Source: Ensifer sesbaniae
GTDB taxonomy: Bacteria > Pseudomonadota > Alphaproteobacteria > Rhizobiales > Rhizobiaceae
Direction: 5' to 3'
Assembly (NCBI RefSeq): GCF_013283665.1
Contig: NZ_JABEKU010000002.1
Location: 990,863-1,054,862 of the forward strand
DNA length: 64,000 bases
Part shown: piece after piece, positions 8,008-16,555 of the stretch
Numbering within the stretch: the first letter of the stretch is position 1
How the letters are laid out: each line of letters opens with the position of its first letter
Notes under the pieces: model-generated
Database searches by the model: none
What the model was told of the DNA's origin: nothing
What the model saw: the letters and a program-made list of their open reading frames with translations, nothing else
Position numbers and translations under genes: made by a program

Positions 8008-8030
8008 TAAAAGCAAATTATTTGCTTTTA
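8008..8030. promoter_or_regulatory. TetR-type operator between the tetR and MFS genes
   Basis: TAAAAGCAAA-TTA-TTTGCTTTTA is a perfect 10-bp inverted repeat with a 3-bp centre, lying midway between the divergent genes. A second, looser repeat, CTAAATC (8044-8050) with GATTTAG (8064-8070), is closer to the MFS start. The size and symmetry fit a TetR dimer site. Confidence 0.65.
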
Positions 8031-8087
8031 GCGCGGCGCATACCTAAATCTGCCAAACGCAACGATTTAGCTTTAAGGGTTATATAG

Positions 8088-9290
8088 ATGTCTTCCTCCT
8101 CCGAATCCAGAGAGAGCACTCGCCCGGCAGGTCCCATCGCCTTCTACGCCGTCACGCTCGCGACATTCTTCGGGGCCTCCTCGGCACCAACCCCGCTCTA
8201 CCGCTTCTATCAGCAGAACTTCGCCGCCAGCCCGGTGGAAATGACCGTTATTTTTGCGGTCTATGCCTTCGCACTTCTCGCGGCCTTGCTGATCGCCGGT
8301 TCGATCTCGGACCATCTCGGGCGCAAGCCGGTGATATTCGCAGCATTGCTCGTCGAGATGGCGGCAATGGCCCTGTTCGTGCTCGCCGACGGAACCCACT
8401 GGCTGATCGCGGCACGCATCGTGCAGGGTCTTGCGACTGGCGTCGCCGGCGCTTCGATCGGCGCGGCGCTCGTCGATGTCGACTACGCCAGGGGGCAGCT
8501 CGTAAACTCGCTCGCACCGCTGATTGGCCTAGCGGTCGGGGCGCTCGGCACCAGCGCGCTGATCCAGTACGGCCCCCTTCCGCTTCATCTCGTCTATGTC
8601 CTTCTGTTCGCCGGCTTCCTGGTGCAGGCGGCGGCGATCTGGCTGATATCCGAAACCGGTTCGCGCCGCCCCGGAGCGCTATCCTCGCTCATGCCGCGGA
8701 TCGCCGTTCCGCAGCGCGCCAAGCGGCCGCTGGCGCTCGTCACCCCGGTCAACGTAGCGAACTGGGCGCTTGGGGGCTTTTACCTCTCGCTCGTCCCATC
8801 GCTGGTCGTCGCCACCACGGGAAGCAAGAGCCCGCTGACCGGGGGCGCCGTGGTCGCGGCGCTGATGGCTGCCGGCGCGTTCGCAGTCTTCCTCCGCCGC
8901 GCCCGCAATCCTCAGGCAAACCTGACCTTCGGCGTCCTGAGCACGACCTTCGGCATGCTGACCGTGGTCACCGGAACCCACCTCGCCTATGTGCCCGTCC
9001 TGGTCGTCGGCACGCTTCTCACCGGCATGGGTTTCGGCACGAGCTTCCTCGCCACGCTCGGCTCGATCATGCCGCTGGCAAAAGCCGACGAGCGCGCCGG
9101 GCTGCTATCCACCATCTACATCCAGAGCTACCTGGCGTTCAGCCTGCCGGCAATTCTCGCCGGCTTCCTGGCGAAGGCGCTGGGCTACCAGCTCACGACC
9201 GACATCTATGCGGCAGCGATCATTGGCGTCGGTATCCTCGGCCTGATTGCCAGCCGCACGTCTTCGGAAAGGGAGCCGAGCATGGCCTGA
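8088..9290 (+). CDS. MFS transporter, probably drug efflux
   Basis: A 400-residue, 12-helix major facilitator. The loop between helices 2 and 3 carries GSISDHLGRKPV, the MFS motif A (GxxxDxxGRRxx), and the block IVQGLATGVAGASIGAALVD in helix 4-5 resembles the RxxQG motif B of efflux members. It is divergent from a TetR gene with an operator between them, an arrangement usual for inducible efflux pumps. The substrate is unknown. It starts at the ATG 8088 behind an AAGGG site. Confidence 0.85.
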   Translation: MSSSSESRESTRPAGPIAFYAVTLATFFGASSAPTPLYRFYQQNFAASPVEMTVIFAVYAFALLAALLIAGSISDHLGRKPVIFAALLVEMAAMALFVLADGTHWLIAARIVQGLATGVAGASIGAALVDVDYARGQLVNSLAPLIGLAVGALGTSALIQYGPLPLHLVYVLLFAGFLVQAAAIWLISETGSRRPGALSSLMPRIAVPQRAKRPLALVTPVNVANWALGGFYLSLVPSLVVATTGSKSPLTGGAVVAALMAAGAFAVFLRRARNPQANLTFGVLSTTFGMLTVVTGTHLAYVPVLVVGTLLTGMGFGTSFLATLGSIMPLAKADERAGLLSTIYIQSYLAFSLPAILAGFLAKALGYQLTTDIYAAAIIGVGILGLIASRTSSEREPSMA

Positions 9291-9333
9291 CCCGCGGCGC
9301 GAGGGGTGTTGGGGACCTGCCAAATGGCCGCGC

Positions 9334-9918
9334 CTAAGCCCGCATCTGCGAGAGCCATTCCTGCGTCGTCGCGATCTCCAGCTGAACCGAGAAGCGATTG
9401 CCGAGGAGGTCGAGCGCGGCATTGTAAGTTTGATCGACGGAGCTGCAGACGGCGTCCTTCAACAGGATCACCCTGTAGCCAAGGTCGATCGCGCCAAGTG
9501 CGGTCGCCAGGACGCAGACATCCGTTTCGCCGCCCGTCACCACGATCGTTCCGACGTCCTGATGAGCGAGCAAGCTTTCCAGCTTGCCGCTTAGCCAGGG
9601 CGAATAGGTGCGCTTGTCGAGGACCCGGGCAGGCGGCACCAGACGCTGCAAGGGATGAAGCAGATCGAGCATGCCCGGGTCGAGCCGTGTCGCTGTCATC
9701 ATCGGCCATTTTTCATAATAGGACCGCCACATGCCAGGCATTTCTGCCGGCGAATGTGGCGGAATGAACCGGGTAAAGACAGTGCGATCAGGAAAGCGAC
9801 CTGCAACCTCCAGCACCTGGTCCGAGATCGTCGCCATCCAGTTCACCTGCCATGGCGTCTCCTCGCTGAACATGCGCTGCATGTCGACGCAAATATGAAT
9901 CCAGCGTTCCGCGTTCAT
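9334..9918 (-). CDS. isochorismatase-like cysteine hydrolase
   Basis: A 194-residue cysteine hydrolase. The catalytic triad of the family is visible: Asp in CVDMQRMF near residue 11, Lys in VLDKRTYSPW near residue 100, and Cys in GETDVCVLATALGAIDLGY, where a cis-peptide normally precedes the Cys. Members hydrolyse amides or vinyl ethers (nicotinamide, N-carbamoyl compounds, isochorismate), so the substrate is open. The ATG at 9918 is chosen because homologous proteins start just before the first Asp; an upstream extension has no family features. Confidence 0.85.
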   Translation of the reverse strand: MNAERWIHICVDMQRMFSEETPWQVNWMATISDQVLEVAGRFPDRTVFTRFIPPHSPAEMPGMWRSYYEKWPMMTATRLDPGMLDLLHPLQRLVPPARVLDKRTYSPWLSGKLESLLAHQDVGTIVVTGGETDVCVLATALGAIDLGYRVILLKDAVCSSVDQTYNAALDLLGNRFSVQLEIATTQEWLSQMRA

Positions 9919-10052
9919 GATCACAATCCACCCGACACATTGGGCCATCCGATGCATTTGGGTCCGACGACCCAACCCGCAGGATGAAATGCGGTTCCTT
10001 CAGGGCGGGAGGCACTCTATGCAGGCGCCACCAGCCAGGGTGCCCGGGCCCA

Positions 10053-10430
10053 TCATGAGCGGCTGCCGTCGAAAAGCGTCGTGAGAGCCTTCACGAGTAC
10101 CGCACTCGCGAAGGGCTTGGAAAGGATCGGGGCCGCATGGCGTGTCCCGCTGAGAGCGGTGTCGCCATAGCCGCTCAGGATGAGAAAGGGGATCGATCTT
10201 TCATCGCATGCGTCCGCGACCGGAAGCCCGCTGTGTCCCTGGAGGTTCATGTCCAGCACGACGGCATCGATTTTGGCCTCGTCCTGCAGCAGCCCCAATG
10301 CCCGCCCCACGGTGGGCGCGGGGCCAACCACCTCGCCGCCGGCATCGATCAAGGTGTCCTCGATCGACATGGCCACCAGCATCTCGTCTTCGACGACAAG
10401 TATCCGGCGTCCCGCCAAAATCGCAGACAT
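10053..10430 (-). CDS. single-domain response regulator
   Basis: A 125-residue stand-alone receiver domain: the acidic pair VVEDE, the phospho-acceptor Asp in AVVLDMNLQG, Ser in ILSGYGD, and Lys in LSKPF. No output domain is present. It starts two bases after the stop of the HWE histidine kinase gene, behind GGGGGAATG, so the two form an operon and probably a phosphorelay pair. Receivers of this sub-type next to HWE kinases often modulate or drain phosphate rather than bind DNA. Confidence 0.9.
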   Translation of the reverse strand: MSAILAGRRILVVEDEMLVAMSIEDTLIDAGGEVVGPAPTVGRALGLLQDEAKIDAVVLDMNLQGHSGLPVADACDERSIPFLILSGYGDTALSGTRHAAPILSKPFASAVLVKALTTLFDGSRS

Positions 10431-10432
10431 GA

Positions 10433-11959
10433 TCATTCCCCCCTGTCGTCCATGCCGGCGCGCCGCCCGTCGACGAAATCCATCCGGATCGTGCAGGTAA
10501 CACCCGCCGGCTCGAACCGAAGATCGACCGGGCGTCCGAGTTCGCTGGCGAGCCCGCGGTTGAGAACGCGCAGCCCGAACCCCTGGCGGTGCGGGGGTGA
10601 CGCCGATGGTCCGCCGCGCTCTTCCCACCGGACCGAACATGCGTCGCTGCATTGCCACGACAGCACAACGCAGCCACTGCTGTTCGATAGAGCGCCGTAT
10701 TTGATCGCGTTGGTCAGCAATTCGTTGAACGCCATCGAAAGCGCGAGCGCCTGTTTGGGACTGATGCGGATCGCAGGTCCTAGAAGAGACACGCGCCCAT
10801 CTTCGATCCAGGCTGCGAGAACGGCGTGGGCAATGTCGTTGAGGTATACCGCCTGCCATGCCTCGCGCGTGAGCAGGTCGTGCGCCTTGGCAAGAGCAAG
10901 CAGCCTGGTGTTGAAAGCACTGGCGAACGCTTCCGGCGTCTCCACGCTCTTCAGCGTCTGTTCGGCAAGGGACTGCACTGTTGCCAGCGTGTTCTTCACA
11001 CGATGATTGAGTTCGCCGATCAGCAGCTTCTGCCGCTTTTCCGCCCTGCGCTCCTCGGTTCGGTCCCTGAAGATCTTGAGGTAGCGGTCCGGTCCGCTCC
11101 CCTCGACCGGAAGCATGACGCCAGAACCCCAGAAACGGGATTCATCCTTGCGATAGTGCCAGCGCTCGCTGGTCGCGCGGCCCTCCTCGCGCGCCGTTCG
11201 CATTTCCTGGTCGGGGACATCCGACGCTCGGTCCTGAGGGCTGAAGAAAATGCCGCCTGGTTGGCCAAGTATCTCGCTCTCGCGATAACCGAGCAGTCGT
11301 TCGGCGCCGCTGTTCCAGCTTGCGATCCGTCCGGCACCGTCGAGCGTGATGATCGCATACTCGCTGGCGCTGTCGAGGATGATCCGCAATCGCTCATTGC
11401 TGCGGCGAAGTCCCTCCTCGGCACGCTGATGCGCCTCCTCGGTCCGTCTACGCTCGATGCTGAAGCCCAATTGTCGTGCGATCGTCAGGGAGAGAACGGC
11501 CTCCTCCTCCGTGAAGACGTGCACGACTTCGCGATAGGTCATAAACTTTCCAATGACCACGCCGTTGGCGGTCAAGGGAATGAAGGCCAGCGCGCGGATC
11601 CCCTCGCGTCTTATGGTGTCCTTGAGCGCCTCAGGCTCGTCGGCAAGCTCTATGTCACTGATGAAAATCGGGGCGGCGTCGCGGTCACCAGGTTTCCACG
11701 GCGAGTGACCGTCAACAGCCCGGCGGTAACCTTCCGAGAGCCCGCGCGACGCGACGAAGCGCATCACCCCCTCATGGTCGAAAAGCAGGATGGAGGCACG
11801 GCTGCAGCGCAAGGCTCGCTCGATCGCATCGAACGTAGCATCGAAAATGTCGGCGATCGAATCGGCGCGGTAGAGGGCATCCGTGAACTGAAAGAGGGCC
11901 GCTAGTTCGTCGGCCTTCTTGATCCAGGAACTATCGACGCCGGACGAACCCTGCCTCAT
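10433..11959 (-). CDS. HWE-family sensor histidine kinase with GAF and PAS domains
   Basis: A 508-residue soluble kinase. A GAF domain covers about 20-165, a PAS domain about 190-310 (ILDSASEYAIITLDGAGRI, WHYRKDESRFWGSG), and the HWE kinase core about 320-490. The core has the phospho-acceptor block GELNHRVKNTLATVQSLAEQT, the N-box FNELLTNAIKYGAL, and GFGLRVLNRGLASELGR. HWE kinases are abundant in Rhizobiales, often in light, redox or general-stress signalling. No membrane segment is present, so the signal is cytosolic. It is followed by a receiver-only protein. Confidence 0.9.
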   Translation of the reverse strand: MRQGSSGVDSSWIKKADELAALFQFTDALYRADSIADIFDATFDAIERALRCSRASILLFDHEGVMRFVASRGLSEGYRRAVDGHSPWKPGDRDAAPIFISDIELADEPEALKDTIRREGIRALAFIPLTANGVVIGKFMTYREVVHVFTEEEAVLSLTIARQLGFSIERRRTEEAHQRAEEGLRRSNERLRIILDSASEYAIITLDGAGRIASWNSGAERLLGYRESEILGQPGGIFFSPQDRASDVPDQEMRTAREEGRATSERWHYRKDESRFWGSGVMLPVEGSGPDRYLKIFRDRTEERRAEKRQKLLIGELNHRVKNTLATVQSLAEQTLKSVETPEAFASAFNTRLLALAKAHDLLTREAWQAVYLNDIAHAVLAAWIEDGRVSLLGPAIRISPKQALALSMAFNELLTNAIKYGALSNSSGCVVLSWQCSDACSVRWEERGGPSASPPHRQGFGLRVLNRGLASELGRPVDLRFEPAGVTCTIRMDFVDGRRAGMDDRGE

Positions 11960-12397
11960 GTCTGCACCCCGAGTCCCGGCGAGAGGTCTGCCGGATCCAC
12001 CCCTGGAAGGCTGCGATCACGAATGCCATTTGTGAGATTGGTCCGTCCACGCACGCCCGGTGACCAAAAGAAAACAACTGTAGCGGCGCGCTTCGATTTC
12101 AAGCCTGCCTGGACAGCCGATCGGACCAATCACGGACAAGTGCGACGCGCGACCCGGGCGGGCATCTCGACCTTTGGCGGCACGAGATCGGTTCGAGCAC
12201 CGAGACCAGGCGTTCCCGGCGCTCGCCAGGTGGTCCGTCGCGAAAGACGTATCCAAGGCCGGAACCGTCGGCAATCATCGGATCGCAGGTGCCGTTTCTC
12301 CTCTCCGGCGCATCCGGACCGGATCACCGGCCAGGTCGGCCAAGTTGCCGACGGACACGCACTTTGATCCGGCCATCAGGGCCGAACCCACATCGCC
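11960..12397. other. 438-bp intergenic region with no recognisable gene
   Basis: The stretch lies between the kinase start and the ArsR stop. No frame has coding character with a plausible ribosome site, and no strong repeat or RNA fold was recognised. It should hold the kinase promoter near its left end. Confidence 0.5.
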
Positions 12398-12727
12398 TCA
12401 GGGCGCTTCGACAAGCGACTTGAGCCGGCCAAGCGCCTTGTCCCAGCCCTCTGCGATCGCCTCGAGAAATGCGCGCGCCTCTTCGAGGCGACGTGGATCG
12501 ACCGCGTAGAGGACCTCTTTGCCGTGACGCTCGTGCACCACCAGCCTTGCCGTCACCAGCACCTGCAGGTGTTTCACGATCGCCTGCCGGGTGATTGCCT
12601 GCCCCTCGGACAGCGCCGTTGCCGTCAGGGCACCGGCGGCCAGGAGCCGCGTGACCAGCGCAAGTCGGGTCGTATCGCCGAGTGCCGCAAAGACGCCCGC
12701 CAGTTCGCGCTCAGGCGTGTTCGACAT
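12398..12727 (-). CDS. ArsR-family transcriptional regulator
   Basis: A 109-residue winged-helix regulator. The core is FAALGDTTRLALVTRLL, then ITRQAIVKHLQVLVTARLVVHERHGKEVLYAVDP, the recognition helix and wing of the ArsR/SmtB type. No cysteine metal site is seen in the recognition region, so a metal sensor role is unlikely. It overlaps the preceding SRPBCC gene by 17 bases. ArsR/SRPBCC pairs of this kind are common and usually self-regulated. Two near-identical palindromes in front of the pair are the likely operators. Confidence 0.9.
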   Translation of the reverse strand: MSNTPERELAGVFAALGDTTRLALVTRLLAAGALTATALSEGQAITRQAIVKHLQVLVTARLVVHERHGKEVLYAVDPRRLEEARAFLEAIAEGWDKALGRLKSLVEAP

Positions 12728-13229
12728 GGCGCTTGATGTTTTCAATCTGGGCGCTCCAGCCCCCGTCATTCATGAGAAATGCGCGCTTGCGCCGATGCGC
12801 AGGCACGTTTTCGAAGCCGGATTCCGTGACCGTCAGCCGTGTGTCGCCGGCAACCGCCTCCAGCCGGAATTCAACGAGCGTGGTCGGCTCCCGCGCGGGA
12901 TCGCATTCGGCGTCGAGGCCGTAGGGTATCCAGCGGAAGCTGAAAAGCCGCGGCGCATCCATTTCCTCGACGGTGCAGAAAACGGCATTCGGTTCAGGCT
13001 GGCGGATCGGGGCCGGCTCGAGACCCATCGCGGCCTGGTATTTCGCAATATGCTCCTCGTTGAACTCTCCCTTGAATGAGCCGGTTACCGCCCGTCCCGG
13101 AGCAAACGGCTCGTTCAGCTCGACGCCAAACCACCGCCCGAATTCCGAGACGTCGGTTATCGCCCGCCAGACGCGCTCGATGGGCGCGCGCAGCAGGATT
13201 GCCTTCTCGATACGATCGAATGAGCTCAT
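12711..13229 (-). CDS. SRPBCC (AHSA1-like) domain protein
   Basis: A 172-residue protein with the START-like fold of the AHSA1 group. The first strand reads IEKAILLRAPIERVWRAITD, followed by FGRWFGVEL, and the long C-terminal helix is present (NDGGWSAQIENIKRHVEHA). It forms a hydrophobic cavity that binds an unknown ligand. It is the first gene of a two-gene operon with ArsR. The ATG at 13229 is preferred because upstream in-frame codons run into the operator DNA. Confidence 0.87.
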   Translation of the reverse strand: MSSFDRIEKAILLRAPIERVWRAITDVSEFGRWFGVELNEPFAPGRAVTGSFKGEFNEEHIAKYQAAMGLEPAPIRQPEPNAVFCTVEEMDAPRLFSFRWIPYGLDAECDPAREPTTLVEFRLEAVAGDTRLTVTESGFENVPAHRRKRAFLMNDGGWSAQIENIKRHVEHA

Positions 13230-13244
13230 GACGCTTTCCTTTCG

Positions 13245-13303
13245 TGCAACGATTTGGTTGCAAGTATAGCGGCCACCGACAGATGCGCAACCAAATAGTT
13301 GCA
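13245..13303. promoter_or_regulatory. twin ArsR-type operators upstream of the SRPBCC-arsR operon
   Basis: GCAACGATTTGGTTGC (13246-13261) and GCAACCAAATAGTTGC (13287-13302) are both 5-bp inverted repeats with a 6-bp centre. The second equals the reverse complement of the first at 15 of 16 positions. The centres are 41 bp apart, about four helical turns. They lie directly upstream of the operon start. Confidence 0.65.
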
Positions 13304-13393
13304 CATAATATCCACCGACCCTGCGCCGCGAGATCGCTCAGGATGCGGGGACCGGCCGCCGCAGCGCCTTGCCGTCGTCAGTCAGGAATCCCG

Positions 13394-13540
13394 TCAGTGC
13401 CGCGACAGGTAGCCGAGGCCCACGCCGCCAGCAGTCGCAACGACGCCCAAAGCCAGAAGGGCGATCCTTTGATGTCCGAACCTAACGACAGCCGGCTTCA
13501 GGCGTTCCGAGCGCCTGGAGAAAAGTGCAGAAAGACGCAT
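13394..13540 (-). CDS. possible 48-residue single-span membrane protein
   Basis: An open frame of 48 codons reads as a basic, amphipathic N-terminus (RLSALFSRRSERLKPAVVRF) followed by one clear membrane helix (ALLALGVVATAGGVGLGYL) and the end SRH. The residue pattern, positive-inside then hydrophobic, is what a real small membrane protein shows. No strong ribosome site precedes the ATG, so expression is uncertain. It lies between the ArsR operator region and the DMT transporter and has no obvious operon partner. Confidence 0.4.
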   Translation of the reverse strand: MRLSALFSRRSERLKPAVVRFGHQRIALLALGVVATAGGVGLGYLSRH

Positions 13541-13746
13541 TCGCAATCAACGTCAGCGCGCAACCCCTTGGACATATCGCCTGCTTACGCCCGACAGCCG
13601 CTGTGAACGAGGCCGCATCGTCCCCACTGAGGACGAAACGCTCTGTTGATGCGGCTGAAAAAGCGCTGGACGAATGCTGCCCGCTCAAGCTTTAACGGAG
13701 GCCGAGGAGAGCTCCTGCGGAGCTGCAGTCTACCGATCGGAACATC

Positions 13747-14640
13747 ATGCCAATTCATGAACTCGCCGCGCTGGGGGCGGCGACCTGCTGGGCCCTGACG
13801 GGATTGATCTCGGCCGGGCCGGCCGGCCATCTCGGCGCACCCGCCTTCAACCGCCTTCGGCAGGTCTTCGTCACAGGGCTCCTCGCAATCTACGTGCTCG
13901 CCACCGGGACGTGGCGCGAGCTTCATGCCGCAAGCGTCACCCCACTGCTTTTGTCCGGCTTGATCGGCATTTTCATCGGCGACACGCTGCTCTTCGCCGC
14001 GCTCAACCGGCTCGGTCCGCGCCGCGCCGGCATCCTCTTCGCCCTCAACGCGCCGATCGCCGCCTTGCTCGGCTGGCTGGTGCTCGGCGAAACGCTGTCA
14101 CCCACGGCGGTCGCAGGCATCGCGCTGACGGCCACCGGCGTGTTTCTCGCCATTCTCTTCGGCAAGCGCCGGGCGCAGATTCACGAATGGGAAAAGGTCA
14201 AGGGGCCGCTTTGGATCGGCGTCCTGCTCGGGCTCGGCGCCGCCACCGGCCAGGCGATCGGCTCGATCATCGTGCGACCGGTCATGGCCGCCGGCATCGA
14301 TCCTTTTGTCGCCTCCATGCTGCGCGTCGGCATTGCGGCCTTCTGTCTGAGCATCCTGATCCAGCTGCCTATTCCATCGGTCAAACCGAGGGCGCCGCTG
14401 ACGCTGAATGTTGCCGTAATGACGGCGCTGACCGGGATGCTCGCCCTTGGCATGGGGATGACGCTGCTGCTCTTCGCGCTCGCGGGCGGCAAGGTGGGCA
14501 TCGTATCGACATTGTCGGCGACCTCGCCGGTCATGATCCTGCCGATGCTCTGGCTGCGAACGGGCGAACGGCCTGCCGCCGGTGCCTGGGCCGGGGCTGC
14601 CCTCGTCGTCCTCGGCATGGCGCTGATCTTCATTCGCTGA
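13747..14640 (+). CDS. EamA/DMT-family transporter
   Basis: A 297-residue inner-membrane protein of about ten helices formed by two EamA repeats. The first repeat (about 5-135) ends in APIAALLGWLVLGETLSPTAVAGIAL, the second (about 150-297) in SPVMILPMLWLRTGERPAAGAWAGAALVV; these two blocks are the internal repeat signature. Members export metabolites, amino acids or drugs; the substrate is not predictable. A small hairpin, AGCTCC-TGC-GGAGCT (13710-13724), lies in the leader. The start ATG at 13747 is the first in frame. Confidence 0.85.
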   Translation: MPIHELAALGAATCWALTGLISAGPAGHLGAPAFNRLRQVFVTGLLAIYVLATGTWRELHAASVTPLLLSGLIGIFIGDTLLFAALNRLGPRRAGILFALNAPIAALLGWLVLGETLSPTAVAGIALTATGVFLAILFGKRRAQIHEWEKVKGPLWIGVLLGLGAATGQAIGSIIVRPVMAAGIDPFVASMLRVGIAAFCLSILIQLPIPSVKPRAPLTLNVAVMTALTGMLALGMGMTLLLFALAGGKVGIVSTLSATSPVMILPMLWLRTGERPAAGAWAGAALVVLGMALIFIR

Positions 14641-14680
14641 TACCCGGTCATGGTGCGCCTCATTATGCCGGGCATTGCTG

Positions 14681-14956
14681 ATGCTTGGCGTGCAGGCGAC
14701 ACGTTTCCACCGCGCAGCCGAACGCAAGGTGCTCGGTCGCAATGTGCTCTCGGACGCAGCCACCGAGCCGGACGAAGAGCTGGCGGACCCGAGCAAGCTC
14801 TTCGATATGACCAACAAGCTCTCGTCGGTGCTCATCAACCGCAGCGCCGTCGTGCCTGTCGCGGCTGCCGCGCTCATTCCCTTTGCCGTCGCCGGCGCAA
14901 CCAGACTGCCCTACAAGGACGTCTTTTCGGTGCTGAAGAAACTCCTGCTGCTTTGA
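14681..14956 (+). pseudogene. C-terminal fragment of a membrane protein
   Basis: The 91 codons read as the end of a larger protein. A charged segment (TEPDEELADPSKLFDMTNKL) precedes one hydrophobic helix (AVVPVAAAALIPFAVAGATRL) and the tail KKLLLL. This arrangement resembles the C-terminus of a rhizobial multispan membrane protein family whose N-terminal membrane part is missing here. No good ribosome site precedes the ATG, and the frame stays open back into the end of the DMT gene. It is probably a decayed remnant; a short functional protein is possible. Confidence 0.4.
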
Positions 14957-15060
14957 GGCCTTGGCTTCGGCCGGGCCGCAGGCTCCACCCGAAGGATAGC
15001 AGGTCCGGAAGCGACAAGCCCGGTGCTCTCAAATGACAGATGGCACTCGATGGCGATAGC

Positions 15061-16512
15061 TCACCAGCGCCACCACTTTGCTCGACCGACTGCAAGACCC
15101 GAAGCCTGCAATACGCTCTCGATTGCGCCGCCGATCGACAACAGCTCCTCATCGCCATAACGACGGCCGACGACTTGCAGGCCAACAGGCAGGCCATCGT
15201 TGGCGAGGCCGGCAGGCACCGAGAGAGCCGGACACTGCGGCAGCAGGTTGAACGGGCAGGTCATGTCCAGCCCGCGAAAACGCCCCTCTGGCGTATCGGC
15301 AACGTAGTCGTTGTCGTCCGCGTCGGCTGAAGGGGCCGTGACCGCGCAGGTCGGGCAAAGCAGCGCATCGTAGCGGGCAAGGATGGCGGCGAGATCAAGC
15401 CACATCGCGGTCCGAAGCAGTTCCACCCGTTTGTAGACTGTGGCGCTCAGACCAAGCCCACGTTCGATGAGCTCGATGACGATCGGGTCCATGCGCTCGC
15501 GGTAGCCATCGATCGCGTCGCCGAAAAATGCGGCCATGAACACACACCAGAGATCGTACCATTGGTCGTTGACGGCTCGAGACCAGCCGATATCCACGAG
15601 TTCCACCGTGGCCCCGGCCGCACGAAGCTGCTCGACCGCGGCCAGGATGGCGGCTTGCACCGGCGCCTCGACTCTGTAGTAACCAAAATCCAGCGAAAGC
15701 GCGAAGCGCCGGCCCCCAAGAGAGCCGGCCTGTGCCCTGTCGACCACGAAGGGAAGCGGCAGCGAAGAAATGTCCGCATCATCCGATCCGGCGGCCGCGG
15801 CCATGAAGGCGATAGAGTCGCCGATGGTCCGCGCCAGCGGGCCGAAATGGGATATGTTGTCGAAGACGCTCGGCAGGATGGTCATGGGAACTCGACCAAG
15901 GCTGGGCTTGAAGCCGACGGCGCCCGAGAGCGCGGCAGGAATACGCACCGACCCGCCCATGTCCGTGCCTTCGGCGAACGGGACAACGCCGGTGGCGACG
16001 GCGACCGCCGATCCACCGGACGAGCCGCCGGAGGTTCGCTCCGGGTTCCAGGGGTTGCGGGTCACGCCCCATCGTGGGCTCGACGTGAAACTGGAATGGG
16101 CGAATTCCGGCGTCGTCGTCTTGCCGATGAGGATCGCGCCGGCGTCCTCGAGCCGCTCGATGCACAGCGCAGTCTTTGTTGGAACCCAATCCCCGCGCGT
16201 CCAGGAGCCGAGCGTGGTGAGATCGCCCTTGGTCGGCGTCAGATCCTTGGCGGCAAAGGGGACGCCGAGAAGAACGGGCGTGTTGCCGCCGGTTGCGACA
16301 AGTTCGTCAGCCGCCCGCGCGGATGCAAGTGCTGCCTCCTCACGCAGCAGCGTGAACGCGTTCAGCGATTGGTTGACAATTTTCGCGCGGCGCAGGGATT
16401 CGGCAACGACCGCCTCGGCGGAAAAATGGCGGGCGCGGATGCCGGCAGCGATCTCCGTTGCGGGCAGATCGAGCGGATGCGTGGGCGCAAGGGCGCGAGA
16501 AATCGTCTGCAT
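15061..16512 (-). CDS. amidase-signature family amidase
   Basis: A 483-residue amidase of the GatA/AtzF signature family. The Ser-cisSer-Lys triad is visible: Lys in PFAAKDLTPT (about 90), the Gly/Ser-rich block TSGGSSGGSAVAVATG (about 160), and the nucleophile Ser in GTDMGGSVRIPA (about 190). It hydrolyses an amide in the cytosol; the substrate is unknown. It is divergent from a LuxR-type regulator and near an APC amino-acid permease, which suggests catabolism of an amide or amine taken up by that permease. Confidence 0.88.
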   Translation of the reverse strand: MQTISRALAPTHPLDLPATEIAAGIRARHFSAEAVVAESLRRAKIVNQSLNAFTLLREEAALASARAADELVATGGNTPVLLGVPFAAKDLTPTKGDLTTLGSWTRGDWVPTKTALCIERLEDAGAILIGKTTTPEFAHSSFTSSPRWGVTRNPWNPERTSGGSSGGSAVAVATGVVPFAEGTDMGGSVRIPAALSGAVGFKPSLGRVPMTILPSVFDNISHFGPLARTIGDSIAFMAAAAGSDDADISSLPLPFVVDRAQAGSLGGRRFALSLDFGYYRVEAPVQAAILAAVEQLRAAGATVELVDIGWSRAVNDQWYDLWCVFMAAFFGDAIDGYRERMDPIVIELIERGLGLSATVYKRVELLRTAMWLDLAAILARYDALLCPTCAVTAPSADADDNDYVADTPEGRFRGLDMTCPFNLLPQCPALSVPAGLANDGLPVGLQVVGRRYGDEELLSIGGAIESVLQASGLAVGRAKWWRW

Positions 16513-16555
16513 GACTGCGGACTCCGTGCTAGGTCTTGTCTTCGACAGGTGGGGA

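Noticed and set aside
13615-13707. 30-codon GTG frame ahead of the DMT gene
   Set aside because: Too short, no ribosome site, no membrane helix or motif.
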